From contig CALBLD010000147.1 in the NCBI GenBank assembly GCA_937895775.1, forward strand, positions 1-8,067: a stretch of DNA of 8,067 nucleotides, given 5' to 3'. A program made the position numbers and the translations under genes. Of the stretch, positions 1-6,811 are shown piece by piece (position 1 is the stretch's first letter; the number at the start of each line of letters is the position of its first letter). The notes under the pieces are model-generated. The model was not told the origin of the DNA. It saw only the letters and a program-made list of their open reading frames with translations, and made no database searches. This DNA is from an uncultured Clostridia bacterium. Its GTDB lineage: Bacteria; Bacillota; Clostridia; Oscillospirales; CAG-272.

Positions 1-1
1 T

Positions 2-283
2 GATGCGTATCTGCACGATAACTTCGCAGAACTGCTCTGCGGGGGCGGAATCGTCGGATTTTCGCTCTATTATGCGGTATATGTTTGGCTTTTCTCAATG
101 CTGTGGAAATACCGCCGCGTTGACCGAAACAGAGTGGTTTTCTTTGCACTCTGGCTGATGCTTATGCTTGTAATGGATTACGGAATGGTTTCTTATTATT
201 CAAAATCGCAAGGTTTTTACCTGATGATTCATTTTGTGAATATATATCATCTCAAACAAAAGAGTGTGTCATATGAACATTAA
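2..283 (+). CDS. C-terminal fragment of a Wzy-like O-antigen polymerase/ligase membrane protein
   Basis: The reading frame is open from the left edge (first full codon at position 2) to TAA at 281-283, so only the last 93 residues are seen and the start lies outside the window. The fragment opens with HDNFAELLCGGGIVGF, which resembles the H-N-x-x-L-E-L-L-x-x-G-G-I-x-G-F segment typical of the large loop and following helix in O-antigen ligase/polymerase (Wzy_C-type) proteins. Two hydrophobic stretches follow, roughly residues 16-34 and 45-62 of the fragment, then a polar tail. Such proteins join glycan repeat units on the outer face of the membrane. The tail overlaps the next gene by 11 nt, which indicates co-transcription. 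The membrane nature and position beside a flippase fit a polymerase; a ligase of the same fold cannot be excluded from this fragment. Confidence 0.68.
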   Translation, partial: DAYLHDNFAELLCGGGIVGFSLYYAVYVWLFSMLWKYRRVDRNRVVFFALWLMLMLVMDYGMVSYYSKSQGFYLMIHFVNIYHLKQKSVSYEH

Positions 284-1196
284 AAAACTGCCGAAATATC
301 TGTCTGATCCCGATTATCGGTTCCTGATAAATGCGGGACTCGGATTTTATAACGGGATGTCCGACGAAGAGTATCTCAAACGGAAATTCAGAAGTTCTGT
401 GGGGAGAGAACTCGATCTCGAAAACCCCCGGACCTTCAACGAGAAACTGCAATGGCTGAAACTGTACGACCGCAGACCCGAGTATACCGTCATGGTGGAC
501 AAGTACAGGGTACGCGATTACATAAAGGAAAAACTCGGGGAAGAGTACCTGATCCCGCTTATCGGTGTGTGGGACGACCCCGACGAAATTGATTTCGACA
601 GGCTGCCCGACAAATTTGTCCTCAAATGCAATCACAATTCGGGACTTGGGATGTGCATATGCAAAGACAGGTCAAAGCTTGATGTCCGAAAGGTCAGAGC
701 CGGGCTGAAAAAGGGGCTTGCGCAGGACTATTATCTTACCGGACGCGAATGGCCCTACAAAGACGTGCCGCGGAAGATCATATGCGAAAAGTATATGACC
801 GATTTCCCTGGCAGCAGGGATTTTACCGATTACAAATTTTTCTGTTTTAACGGATATGTTGATTGCGTCATGGTCTGCCTCGAAAGATCAAGCGGAGATA
901 CAAAATACTATTTTTTCGACAGGGACTGGAATCTGAAGCGTTTGAATATTCGCGGAAAAAATGCTCCGGAGGGATTTACCGTTCCCAAGCCGGATCAGAT
1001 GGGCAAAATGTTTGAAGTTGCGGCAGTGCTTTCGGAAGGATTGCCGTTTGCGCGTGTTGACTTATATCAAAGTAATGACCATGTTTATTTCGGGGAAATA
1101 ACCTTTTTCCCGGACAGCGGTTTCGACGCAAATCTGCTTCCTGAAACCGATGCCTATTTCGGAAAATTGATTCATTTGGAGGGTATAAACCGATGA
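273..1196 (+). CDS. TupA-like ATP-grasp protein (predicted amino-acid/uronate amide ligase of glycan synthesis)
   Basis: The 307-residue protein matches the TupA-like ATP-grasp family, named after a protein needed for teichuronopeptide (polyglucuronate plus polyglutamate) in an alkaliphilic Bacillus. Family landmarks visible are FNEKLQWLKLYDR (55-67), VDKYRVRDYI (75-84), the nucleotide-binding-like strand KCNHNSG (118-124), ICEKYM, DYKFFCFNG, and near the C terminus RVDLY followed by GEITFFPDSGF, whose Glu is a plausible metal ligand. No signal peptide or membrane span is seen, so it should be cytoplasmic. ATP-grasp enzymes typically join a carboxylate to an amine through an acyl phosphate; here the carboxylate could be a uronic acid, which is inference. 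ATG at 273 is chosen over an in-frame GTG at 264 because a weak AAAAGAG (258-264) lies 8 nt upstream. The stop overlaps the next start as ATGA. Relatives are sometimes annotated loosely as glycosyltransferases; the substrate is not established. Confidence 0.87.
   Translation: MNIKKLPKYLSDPDYRFLINAGLGFYNGMSDEEYLKRKFRSSVGRELDLENPRTFNEKLQWLKLYDRRPEYTVMVDKYRVRDYIKEKLGEEYLIPLIGVWDDPDEIDFDRLPDKFVLKCNHNSGLGMCICKDRSKLDVRKVRAGLKKGLAQDYYLTGREWPYKDVPRKIICEKYMTDFPGSRDFTDYKFFCFNGYVDCVMVCLERSSGDTKYYFFDRDWNLKRLNIRGKNAPEGFTVPKPDQMGKMFEVAAVLSEGLPFARVDLYQSNDHVYFGEITFFPDSGFDANLLPETDAYFGKLIHLEGINR
1178..1183 (+). promoter_or_regulatory. Shine-Dalgarno site for the carboxyethylornithine-synthase-like gene
   Basis: GGAGGG ends 9 nt before ATG at 1193, inside the end of the upstream gene. 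It supports the start that overlaps the preceding stop (ATGA at 1193-1196) and translational coupling of the pair. Confidence 0.75.
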
Positions 1197-2149
1197 AAAC
1201 GGTAGGATTTCCGATCAGCCGTAAGGAACATGAGAACCGCCGCGCGATGGTTCCGCAGGATGTGACAAAACTCCCGCATCCCGAGGTGCTTTATTTTGAG
1301 ACCGGGTACGGCGACGTGCTTGGACTGACCGATGATGATTACAGGCGGGTCGGCGCATCTGTCGTGTCCCGCGGAGAAGTGCTGGAAAAGGATATTATAT
1401 GTGATCCGAAGGTCGGAGATGCCGAATATCTGAGCCTTTTACATGATCAGACCGTGTTCGGTTGGATACATGCGGTGCAGAATCGTGATATTACCGATAA
1501 GATTATCTCGGGACGGCTTACCGCCTATGCGTGGGAGGATATGTTTGAAAAGGGAAGGCATATCTTCTGGAGAAACAATGAGCTTGCCGGAGAGGCGGCA
1601 ATCATGCATGCGTTTCAATGTTACGGCAGGATGCCGTATGAAACAGACGTTGCGGTGATCGGGTGCGGAAATACTGCCCGCGGTGCCATGCGCGTACTGA
1701 ATATGCTGGGTGCGGATGTCCGCCAGTATGACAGGAAGACAGAGGCACTTCTGCGTGACGAACTCGGAATGTATGACGTTATTGTCAACTGCGTGCTGTG
1801 GGACACATCAAGAACCGATCATATTATTTATCGGGATGATCTGAAACGGATGAAACGCGATTCCATGATCGTGGATGTAAGCTGTGACCGCGGCGGCGGG
1901 ATCGAGACGAGCGTCCCGACCACTATTGAAGAGCCGACCTATATTGCGGACGGTGTACTGCACTATGCGGTGGATCATACCCCGGCACTGTTTTATAAGA
2001 CTTTTACCATAGAGAATTCACGGACGATCGCGCCGTTTGTCGATATGCTTGTGAACGACACATGCGATGATGTGTTGTCTGCCGCATTGATAATAAAAAA
2101 CGGTCATATTCTGGACGAGAGGATCAATCGGTTCCAAAACAGGATTTAG
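1193..2149 (+). CDS. ceo: N5-(carboxyethyl)ornithine synthase-like opine dehydrogenase (alanine dehydrogenase family)
   Basis: This 318-residue protein has the alanine dehydrogenase/transhydrogenase fold order. The N-terminal substrate half begins with FPISRKEHENRRAMVP (6-21), and carries CDPKV with K73 and GWIHAVQN with H93; these match in placement the Arg, Lys and His that bind pyruvate in alanine dehydrogenase. The Rossmann fingerprint GCGNTARG (157-164) follows, and VDHTP (D261, H262) sits where that family has its catalytic-region Asp. The pattern and the length (about 313 in Lactococcus) point to carboxyethylornithine synthase. That enzyme reductively condenses pyruvate with the side-chain amine of ornithine, or less readily lysine, using NADPH. 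It is coupled by a 4-nt overlap to the ATP-grasp gene, an unusual place for an opine enzyme, suggesting its product is a glycan substituent (inference). Alternatives are another amino-acid dehydrogenase of the family or a different amine acceptor. Confidence 0.82.
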   Translation: MKTVGFPISRKEHENRRAMVPQDVTKLPHPEVLYFETGYGDVLGLTDDDYRRVGASVVSRGEVLEKDIICDPKVGDAEYLSLLHDQTVFGWIHAVQNRDITDKIISGRLTAYAWEDMFEKGRHIFWRNNELAGEAAIMHAFQCYGRMPYETDVAVIGCGNTARGAMRVLNMLGADVRQYDRKTEALLRDELGMYDVIVNCVLWDTSRTDHIIYRDDLKRMKRDSMIVDVSCDRGGGIETSVPTTIEEPTYIADGVLHYAVDHTPALFYKTFTIENSRTIAPFVDMLVNDTCDDVLSAALIIKNGHILDERINRFQNRI

Positions 2150-2245
2150 TCTGAGCAAAGGCGCCGGGTGGCGGCATGCATGGAAAACTTGATGTTATTT
2201 TTCGAATGAAATAACCGTTTCTGCGGGTCTGAGGGGAGAAAAAGA
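2150..2245 (+). other. Intergenic gap with an AT-rich inverted repeat
   Basis: This is the longest gap in the window (96 nt). It holds a perfect 7-bp inverted repeat, GTTATTT at 2194-2200 and AAATAAC at 2209-2215, around an 8-nt loop. No T-run follows, so it is not a convincing intrinsic terminator. TTGATG at 2189-2194 could be a -35 box, but the hexamer 17 nt further on (TAACCG) is a poor -10. A short GC hairpin CGCC-GGGT-GGCG (2162-2173) is also present. The gap could separate two transcription units or carry a weak internal promoter; the sequence does not decide. Confidence 0.3.
2231..2238 (+). promoter_or_regulatory. Shine-Dalgarno site that fixes the GTG start of the flippase
   Basis: The purine run GAGGGGAG ends 7 nt before GTG at 2246. 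This spacing, and the MNRKQKLLL N terminus common for such flippases, support a GTG start; no ATG in frame close by has a comparable site. Confidence 0.75.
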
Positions 2246-3715
2246 GTGAACAGAAAGCAAAAGCTGCTTCTGAACAGCGGTACCGGACTTTTAAAACAGC
2301 TTACAGCGGTAATTTGCGGATTTATCCTGCCGCGCTATATGCTGCTTTATTACGGCTCGGATGTTAACGGACTTGTGTCCTCAATTGCACATTTTCTCGG
2401 ATTTATTTCGCTGCTTGAGCTCGGTATAGGACCGGTTATACAGGCAAATCTTTATAAACCCCTTGCCGAAAAAAATGATGAACAGATCAGCAGGATCGTA
2501 ATTTCATCCGAACGGTTTTTCAGGCGTATAGCAGTTATTTTTATTGCGTACATAGCTGTGCTTGCGGTTGTGTTTCCCCTGTTTGTCAATACAAAATACG
2601 ATGCGGCGTTTACCGCTTCGCTTCTTGTTATAATTGCAATAAGCACCTTTGCCGAATACTTTTTCGGAGCAACATATCAGCTTCTGCTGAATGCGGATCA
2701 GAAGTCGTATGTGCAGACCTCGCTTCAGATTGCGGCAACAATTCTGAACACGGTATGCTGTATCGCCATTATGCATATCGGTGCGCCCGTTCACATTGTC
2801 AAGCTGGTTTCTTCGCTGATTTTTGTTCTGCGTCCTGTCGGGCAGGCAATTTATGTACATAAACACTATCGGCTGAACAAAAAACTGGTGCTTACCGAAG
2901 AACCGATAAAGCAAAAATGGAACGGGTTTGCTCAGCATCTTGCCGCCGTTATCTGCGGAAATGCCGATGTCGTCATACTTACAATCTTTTCGACGCTTGC
3001 AAACGTGTCGGTTTATTCGGTCTATTACAATGTCACAAACGGTGTTACCATGCTTATTATGACGGCAACGACCGGACTTGAAGCATATTTCGGAAACATG
3101 ATGGCAAAAGGCGAACGAAAAAATCTCGAACGCGCTTTTTCACGTACCGAATGGCTGATACATTTTGTTGTGACGGTTGTTTTTACTGTTGCGGCTGTTA
3201 CCGTTGTACCGTTTGTATCGGTTTATACGCGCGGAATAAACGATGCCGATTATATTGTTCCGCTTTTCGGTGTCATTCTTATGCTTGCATACGCATCGCG
3301 CTGTCTGCGCGTCCCGTATTTCGTAATTATCAAAGCCGCGGGGCATTTCCGCGAAACGCAGAACGGCGCATTTATATCAACGGCTCTGAATGTCGTTATT
3401 TCGATAGCACTTGTTTTCAGGTTCGGACTTGTCGGCATAGCACTCGGAACACTTGCCGCGATGCTCTATCATACCGTTTACTTCGTTCTGTATCTGCGCA
3501 GTCGCATTCTTAACAGACCGCTGTGGCATTTTACAAAGCATTTTGCCGCCGATCTTCTGATATTCGGACTTTCGTTTTTTGCGACAAAAAGCTTTGTCCT
3601 TACGCAACCGGACTATCTTTCATGGGTAGTGCTTGCCGTGAAGGTCGGTATAATTACCCTGTGCATTGCCGCGGTCGTCAATATCGCATTTAATTTCAAA
3701 ACGGTCATGAATTGA
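2246..3715 (+). CDS. wzx: Wzx-type polysaccharide flippase (MOP superfamily)
   Basis: This 489-residue protein is strongly hydrophobic throughout, with about 14 membrane-spanning stretches by eye. The N-terminal half starts near residues 14-35 and 42-65, a polar loop with many Lys and Glu lies around 205-225, and the C-terminal half ends near 457-480. Two-bundle architecture, length and the stretches YYGSDVNGLVSSI and LLELGIG near the N terminus are typical of polysaccharide transporters in the Firmicutes/Bacteroides group. These proteins move lipid-linked repeat units from the inner to the outer face of the cytoplasmic membrane, where a Wzy polymerase joins them. A short basic N-terminal tail (NRKQK) fits a cytoplasmic end. 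The start is GTG with a strong ribosome site; the gene follows a 96-nt gap and precedes the sugar-nucleotide genes by 43 nt. Which glycan it carries cannot be read from sequence. Confidence 0.92.
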   Translation: MNRKQKLLLNSGTGLLKQLTAVICGFILPRYMLLYYGSDVNGLVSSIAHFLGFISLLELGIGPVIQANLYKPLAEKNDEQISRIVISSERFFRRIAVIFIAYIAVLAVVFPLFVNTKYDAAFTASLLVIIAISTFAEYFFGATYQLLLNADQKSYVQTSLQIAATILNTVCCIAIMHIGAPVHIVKLVSSLIFVLRPVGQAIYVHKHYRLNKKLVLTEEPIKQKWNGFAQHLAAVICGNADVVILTIFSTLANVSVYSVYYNVTNGVTMLIMTATTGLEAYFGNMMAKGERKNLERAFSRTEWLIHFVVTVVFTVAAVTVVPFVSVYTRGINDADYIVPLFGVILMLAYASRCLRVPYFVIIKAAGHFRETQNGAFISTALNVVISIALVFRFGLVGIALGTLAAMLYHTVYFVLYLRSRILNRPLWHFTKHFAADLLIFGLSFFATKSFVLTQPDYLSWVVLAVKVGIITLCIAAVVNIAFNFKTVMN

Positions 3716-3748
3716 CTGCGCGGAAAAAACACTAAAACATAAAAACAC

Positions 3749-3752
3749 GGAG
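3749..3752 (+). promoter_or_regulatory. Shine-Dalgarno site for the galacturonokinase-like gene
   Basis: GGAG ends 6 nt before ATG at 3759 in a 43-nt gap otherwise rich in A. It supports 3759 as the start, giving an N-terminal extension of about 30 residues before the GHMP fold, as in related kinases. Confidence 0.6.
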
Positions 3753-3758
3753 TTACGG

Positions 3759-4964
3759 ATGGAAGAGACAAGATACGGCGAAAGAAGAAGCGAAAAAGCG
3801 ATCGATAAATTCGAAGCAACCTACCGCAAGCCGCCCGAACACACGGCATTTACACCTTATCGGGTGTGTCCGATAGGTGCGCACAGCGATCATCAGTTGG
3901 GAAAGATCACAGGCTTTGCGATAGACAAGGGCATCCGTATGGCATACGGTCCGAAGATGAACGGCGTTGTGGAGATATCATCGCTCCAGTTCCCGAAAAG
4001 GGCGCAATGGCATGTGGCAATGACGCCGCCCGAGAAGCAGGGAGACTGGGCGGATCATCTGCGCGGCGCAACGATTGCGCTCGGCAACCGTTACCCGCTC
4101 CGTGTGGGACTTTGCGCCGTGCTTGACGGCGAGCTTCCGATCGGCGGTCTTTCGTCATCGGCGGCGGTTATAATTACCTTTCTTTCGGCACTTTGCGGAC
4201 TGAACGGGATCGGACTTTCGGCAAATGAGCTGATTGAAATATCAAAGGAAGCCGAAAACAGATATGTCGGCGTAGCCTGCGGCAAGCTCGATCAGAGCTG
4301 TGAGGTATATTGCAGGAAAGATCATCTGCTCTATATGGACATGCTCGATGACAGCTACGAGCTTATACCGATGTCGCCCTCGGCAAAGCCGTTTGAAATT
4401 GCGATATTCTTCAGCGGGCTTGAGCGGTCGCTTGCAGGATCCAAATTCAACATGCGTGTGGACGAGTGCCGCAGTGCCGCATATGCGCTCAAGGCATATG
4501 CGGGCATGGAATACGGCAAATTCGGGGACACAAATCTCCGCGACGTACCGTATGAAGTTTATCTCGGATACAAAAGCAGACTCCCCGAAAACTTTGCAAA
4601 ACGTGCCGAGCACTGGTACACCGAGTTTATGCGCGTGGAAGCGGGAGCCGAGGCATGGCGGCGAGGGGATATTGAAGAGTTCGGCAGACTGTCGTTTGAA
4701 AGCGGCCGCTCCTCCATATACAACTGGGAGACCGGTTCTCCCGAACTTATAAAACTTTATGAGATCATGACGCACACCGACGGCATATACGGCGGTCGCT
4801 TTTCGGGCGCGGGTTTCAAGGGCTGCTGCATGGCACTGATCGATCCCGCATACGAGAGTGAGATACTTGAAAAGGTCGGAAGGGAATACCTTGCCGCCTT
4901 TCCCGCTCTTGAAGGCAAATACAGTGCGCATATATGCAATATTTCCGATGGGGTGAAACTATGA
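3759..4964 (+). CDS. Galacturonokinase-like GHMP sugar kinase
   Basis: This 401-residue GHMP-family kinase would phosphorylate a sugar at C1. Motif 1 reads PYRVCPIGAHSDHQLG (33-48). True galactokinases have G-E-H-T-D-Y here, and the Glu contacts the sugar's O6; the Ala at 41 and the H-x-D-H form are the signature I associate with plant galacturonokinase, whose substrate carries a carboxylate at C6. Motif 2 is GGLSSSAAV (129-137), the phosphate loop. D178 in GKLDQS is the expected catalytic base. Motif 3 is RFSGAGFKGCC (347-357). Further stretches recalled from plant galacturonokinase are FSGLERSL, NMRVDEC and KRAEHWYTEFMRV. The predicted reaction is D-galacturonate plus ATP to galacturonate-1-phosphate in the cytoplasm. 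It overlaps the nucleotidyltransferase by 4 nt (ATGA), so kinase and pyrophosphorylase are made together. Another C6-modified galactose-like sugar is a possible substrate. Confidence 0.87.
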   Translation: MEETRYGERRSEKAIDKFEATYRKPPEHTAFTPYRVCPIGAHSDHQLGKITGFAIDKGIRMAYGPKMNGVVEISSLQFPKRAQWHVAMTPPEKQGDWADHLRGATIALGNRYPLRVGLCAVLDGELPIGGLSSSAAVIITFLSALCGLNGIGLSANELIEISKEAENRYVGVACGKLDQSCEVYCRKDHLLYMDMLDDSYELIPMSPSAKPFEIAIFFSGLERSLAGSKFNMRVDECRSAAYALKAYAGMEYGKFGDTNLRDVPYEVYLGYKSRLPENFAKRAEHWYTEFMRVEAGAEAWRRGDIEEFGRLSFESGRSSIYNWETGSPELIKLYEIMTHTDGIYGGRFSGAGFKGCCMALIDPAYESEILEKVGREYLAAFPALEGKYSAHICNISDGVKL

Positions 4965-5701
4965 AATGTCTGATTCTTGCGGCGGGATACGCAACACGCC
5001 TCTATCCTCTGACCGAAAATTTTCCGAAGCCTCTTCTTGAGGTCGGCGGAAAGACGATTCTCGACCTGCTTACAGACGATATTGACAGCTCGGGTATGAT
5101 TGATGAATATGTCGTCATTTCAAATCACAGATATGTCCGACATTTTGAAAAATGGGCGGAGACAAAAAAATACAAAGTCACGGTTGTCGATGATATGACC
5201 GAGACGAACGAGACGCGTCTCGGAGCCGTTTGCGACATCGAATACGCGATCGAAAAGCTGAATATCGATGACGACATGCTTGTCATTGCGGGCGACAATC
5301 TGCTCGATTTCAGTCTGACGAAATTCATTGACTATTGCAATGAGAAAAAGACATCATGTGTGATGCGCTATTATGAGCCGTCCGACAAAAAACTGCTTCA
5401 CAGCGGTGTGCTGACAGTGGACGAAAACGATCTTGTCACCGACATGACCGAAAAATCGCCGAATCCCGCTACTCATTGGTGCTGCCCGCCCTTTTATTAT
5501 TATACAAGGACCGATGTGGGTCGGGTAAAGGACGGCATTGCCGCAGGCTGCGGCACAGATGCTCCGGGCAGCTACATTGCGTGGCTCTGCGGACAGACAG
5601 CCGTTCATGCCATGGAAATGCCGGGACGCCGATATGACATCGGCGACACCGAAAGCTATGAGGCGGTCAAAAGAGATTATAAAGGGATAACGAAATGCTG
5701 A
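4961..5701 (+). CDS. Sugar-1-phosphate nucleotidyltransferase (probable uridylyl or related transferase)
   Basis: This 246-residue protein has the nucleotidyltransferase fold of the RmlA/GalU type. LILAAGYATRLYPLT (4-18) is the nucleotide-binding loop with R13. PKPLLEVGGK (22-31) carries the conserved Lys (K23), and VIAGDNLLDF (107-116) carries the metal-binding Asp (D111). It would react a sugar-1-phosphate with an NTP to give a nucleotide sugar and pyrophosphate. The size is that of the short single-domain members, without a C-terminal acyltransferase repeat. An in-frame ATG at 4934 would add nine residues (MQYFRWGET) before the conserved N terminus; ATG at 4961 is preferred since it overlaps the preceding stop as ATGA and has GGGGTG at 4950-4955 upstream. 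Coupling to the galacturonokinase-like gene suggests galacturonate-1-phosphate as substrate and UDP-GalA as product. The nucleotide and sugar are inferred from context only. Confidence 0.88.
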   Translation: MKCLILAAGYATRLYPLTENFPKPLLEVGGKTILDLLTDDIDSSGMIDEYVVISNHRYVRHFEKWAETKKYKVTVVDDMTETNETRLGAVCDIEYAIEKLNIDDDMLVIAGDNLLDFSLTKFIDYCNEKKTSCVMRYYEPSDKKLLHSGVLTVDENDLVTDMTEKSPNPATHWCCPPFYYYTRTDVGRVKDGIAAGCGTDAPGSYIAWLCGQTAVHAMEMPGRRYDIGDTESYEAVKRDYKGITKC

Positions 5702-6768
5702 AACCTGACATACAGCTCCAAAACAAAACAATACTTGTGACCGGTGCCGCGGGATTTATCGGTGCGGCACTTGTCGGAAAACTTCTGACCGATGTACAGG
5801 GCGTGAGGATTGTCGGTCTTGATAATATGAGCGATTACTACGACATATCAATCAAGGAGTACCGTCTTTCTGAGATCGGACGGCTTGCATCGGAACTGCC
5901 CGGGAGCGGCTGGACTTTCGTAAAGGGCAGTATTGCCGACAGGACGCTTGTCGAAAGGATATTTGCCGAATACAAGCCGGAGATTGTTGTCAATCTCGCG
6001 GCGCAGGCGGGTGTGCGTTATTCGATCACAAACCCGGATGCGTATATAGAATCAAATATAATCGGATTTTATAATATACTTGAAGCATGCAGAAATCATC
6101 CGGTTGCGCATCTGGTTTACGCGTCGTCGTCATCGGTTTACGGTTCGAACGAAAAAATACCCTATTCGACCGATGATAAGACCGACAACCCGGTCTCGCT
6201 TTATGCGGCAACGAAAAAATCAAATGAGCTTTTCGCACATGCATATTCGAAACTTTATGATATTCCGTCCACGGGACTTCGCTTTTTCACGGTTTACGGT
6301 CCGGCGGGACGTCCCGATATGGCGTACTTCGGTTTTACCGATAAGCTTTTAAAGGGCGAGACCGTAAAAATATTCAACTACGGCAACTGCATGCGTGATT
6401 TTACCTATATCGACGATATAGTCGAAGGAATAAAGCGCGTTATGGAACGCGCACCCGAAAAAAAGACGGGTAAGGACGGACTTCCGGTTCCGCCTTATCG
6501 TGTTTACAACATCGGGAACAGCAATCCCGAAAATCTGCTTGATTTTGTGACCGTTCTGCAGGAGGAACTGGTGCGCGCAAAAGTTCTTCCGCCCGATTAT
6601 GATTTTGAGGTACACAAGGAGCTTGTTCCGATGCAGCCGGGCGATGTACCCGCAACCTTTGCCGACACCTCGGCACTTGAAGCAGACACGGGGTTCAAGC
6701 CGGATACGCCGCTCCGCATCGGTCTTCGCCGTTTTGCCGAGTGGTATAAGAAATTCTATCGGGTTTGA
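5695..6768 (+). CDS. UDP-glucuronate 4-epimerase
   Basis: This 357-residue extended short-chain dehydrogenase interconverts UDP-glucuronate and UDP-galacturonate through a 4-keto intermediate held with bound NAD. The cofactor motif is GAAGFIG (17-23), followed by LDNMSDYYD (42-50), the region that lies over NAD and is typical of this subgroup. NLAAQAGVRYS (100-110), ASSSSVYG (143-150) and the catalytic pair Y170 and K174 in YAATKK are all present. FFTVYGPAGRPDMA and RDFTYIDD are typical of uronate epimerases, distinguishing it from UDP-glucose 4-epimerase or dTDP-glucose dehydratase. Full length agrees with the family. The start overlaps the preceding stop by 7 nt and has AGGG at 5683-5686. 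The next gene makes its substrate, so together they give UDP-GalA from UDP-Glc. No membrane segment is seen, so a soluble cytoplasmic enzyme is expected. Confidence 0.93.
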   Translation: MLKPDIQLQNKTILVTGAAGFIGAALVGKLLTDVQGVRIVGLDNMSDYYDISIKEYRLSEIGRLASELPGSGWTFVKGSIADRTLVERIFAEYKPEIVVNLAAQAGVRYSITNPDAYIESNIIGFYNILEACRNHPVAHLVYASSSSVYGSNEKIPYSTDDKTDNPVSLYAATKKSNELFAHAYSKLYDIPSTGLRFFTVYGPAGRPDMAYFGFTDKLLKGETVKIFNYGNCMRDFTYIDDIVEGIKRVMERAPEKKTGKDGLPVPPYRVYNIGNSNPENLLDFVTVLQEELVRAKVLPPDYDFEVHKELVPMQPGDVPATFADTSALEADTGFKPDTPLRIGLRRFAEWYKKFYRV

Positions 6769-6796
6769 TTACCTTTCGCTTTTCAAAAATCAAGAC

Positions 6797-6801
6797 AGGA
6801 G
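6797..6801 (+). promoter_or_regulatory. Shine-Dalgarno site that fixes the ugd start
   Basis: AGGAG ends 10 nt before ATG at 6812. The same frame stays open upstream to about 6599, but that extension lies inside the epimerase gene; the ribosome site and the conserved MKIAVAGTGYVG N terminus place the start at 6812. Confidence 0.75.
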
Positions 6802-6811
6802 AAAAACGAAC

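Noticed and set aside
264..272. GTG start of the ATP-grasp gene at 264
   Set aside because: It would add only three residues (MCH) and would lie inside the ribosome site; ATG at 273 has better spacing and the usual family N terminus.
2162..2173. GC hairpin as a transcription terminator
   Set aside because: The stem is only 4 bp and no T-run follows.
4242..4931. Minus-strand open frame of 229 codons opposite the kinase
   Set aside because: It lies wholly within the motif-supported galacturonokinase-like gene and has no recognisable domain.
4934..4960. Earlier ATG start for the nucleotidyltransferase
   Set aside because: The extra residues MQYFRWGET precede the conserved fold start, and the ATGA overlap with a site at 4950-4955 favours 4961.
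3759..4964. Assignment as ordinary galactokinase (GalK)
   Set aside because: The G-E-H-T-D-Y motif is replaced by GAHSDH, no other Leloir genes are present, and surrounding genes act on uronic acids.
6599..6811. Longer version of ugd starting inside the epimerase gene
   Set aside because: The extension has no resemblance to the dehydrogenase family, and AGGAG at 6797-6801 sets the start at 6812.
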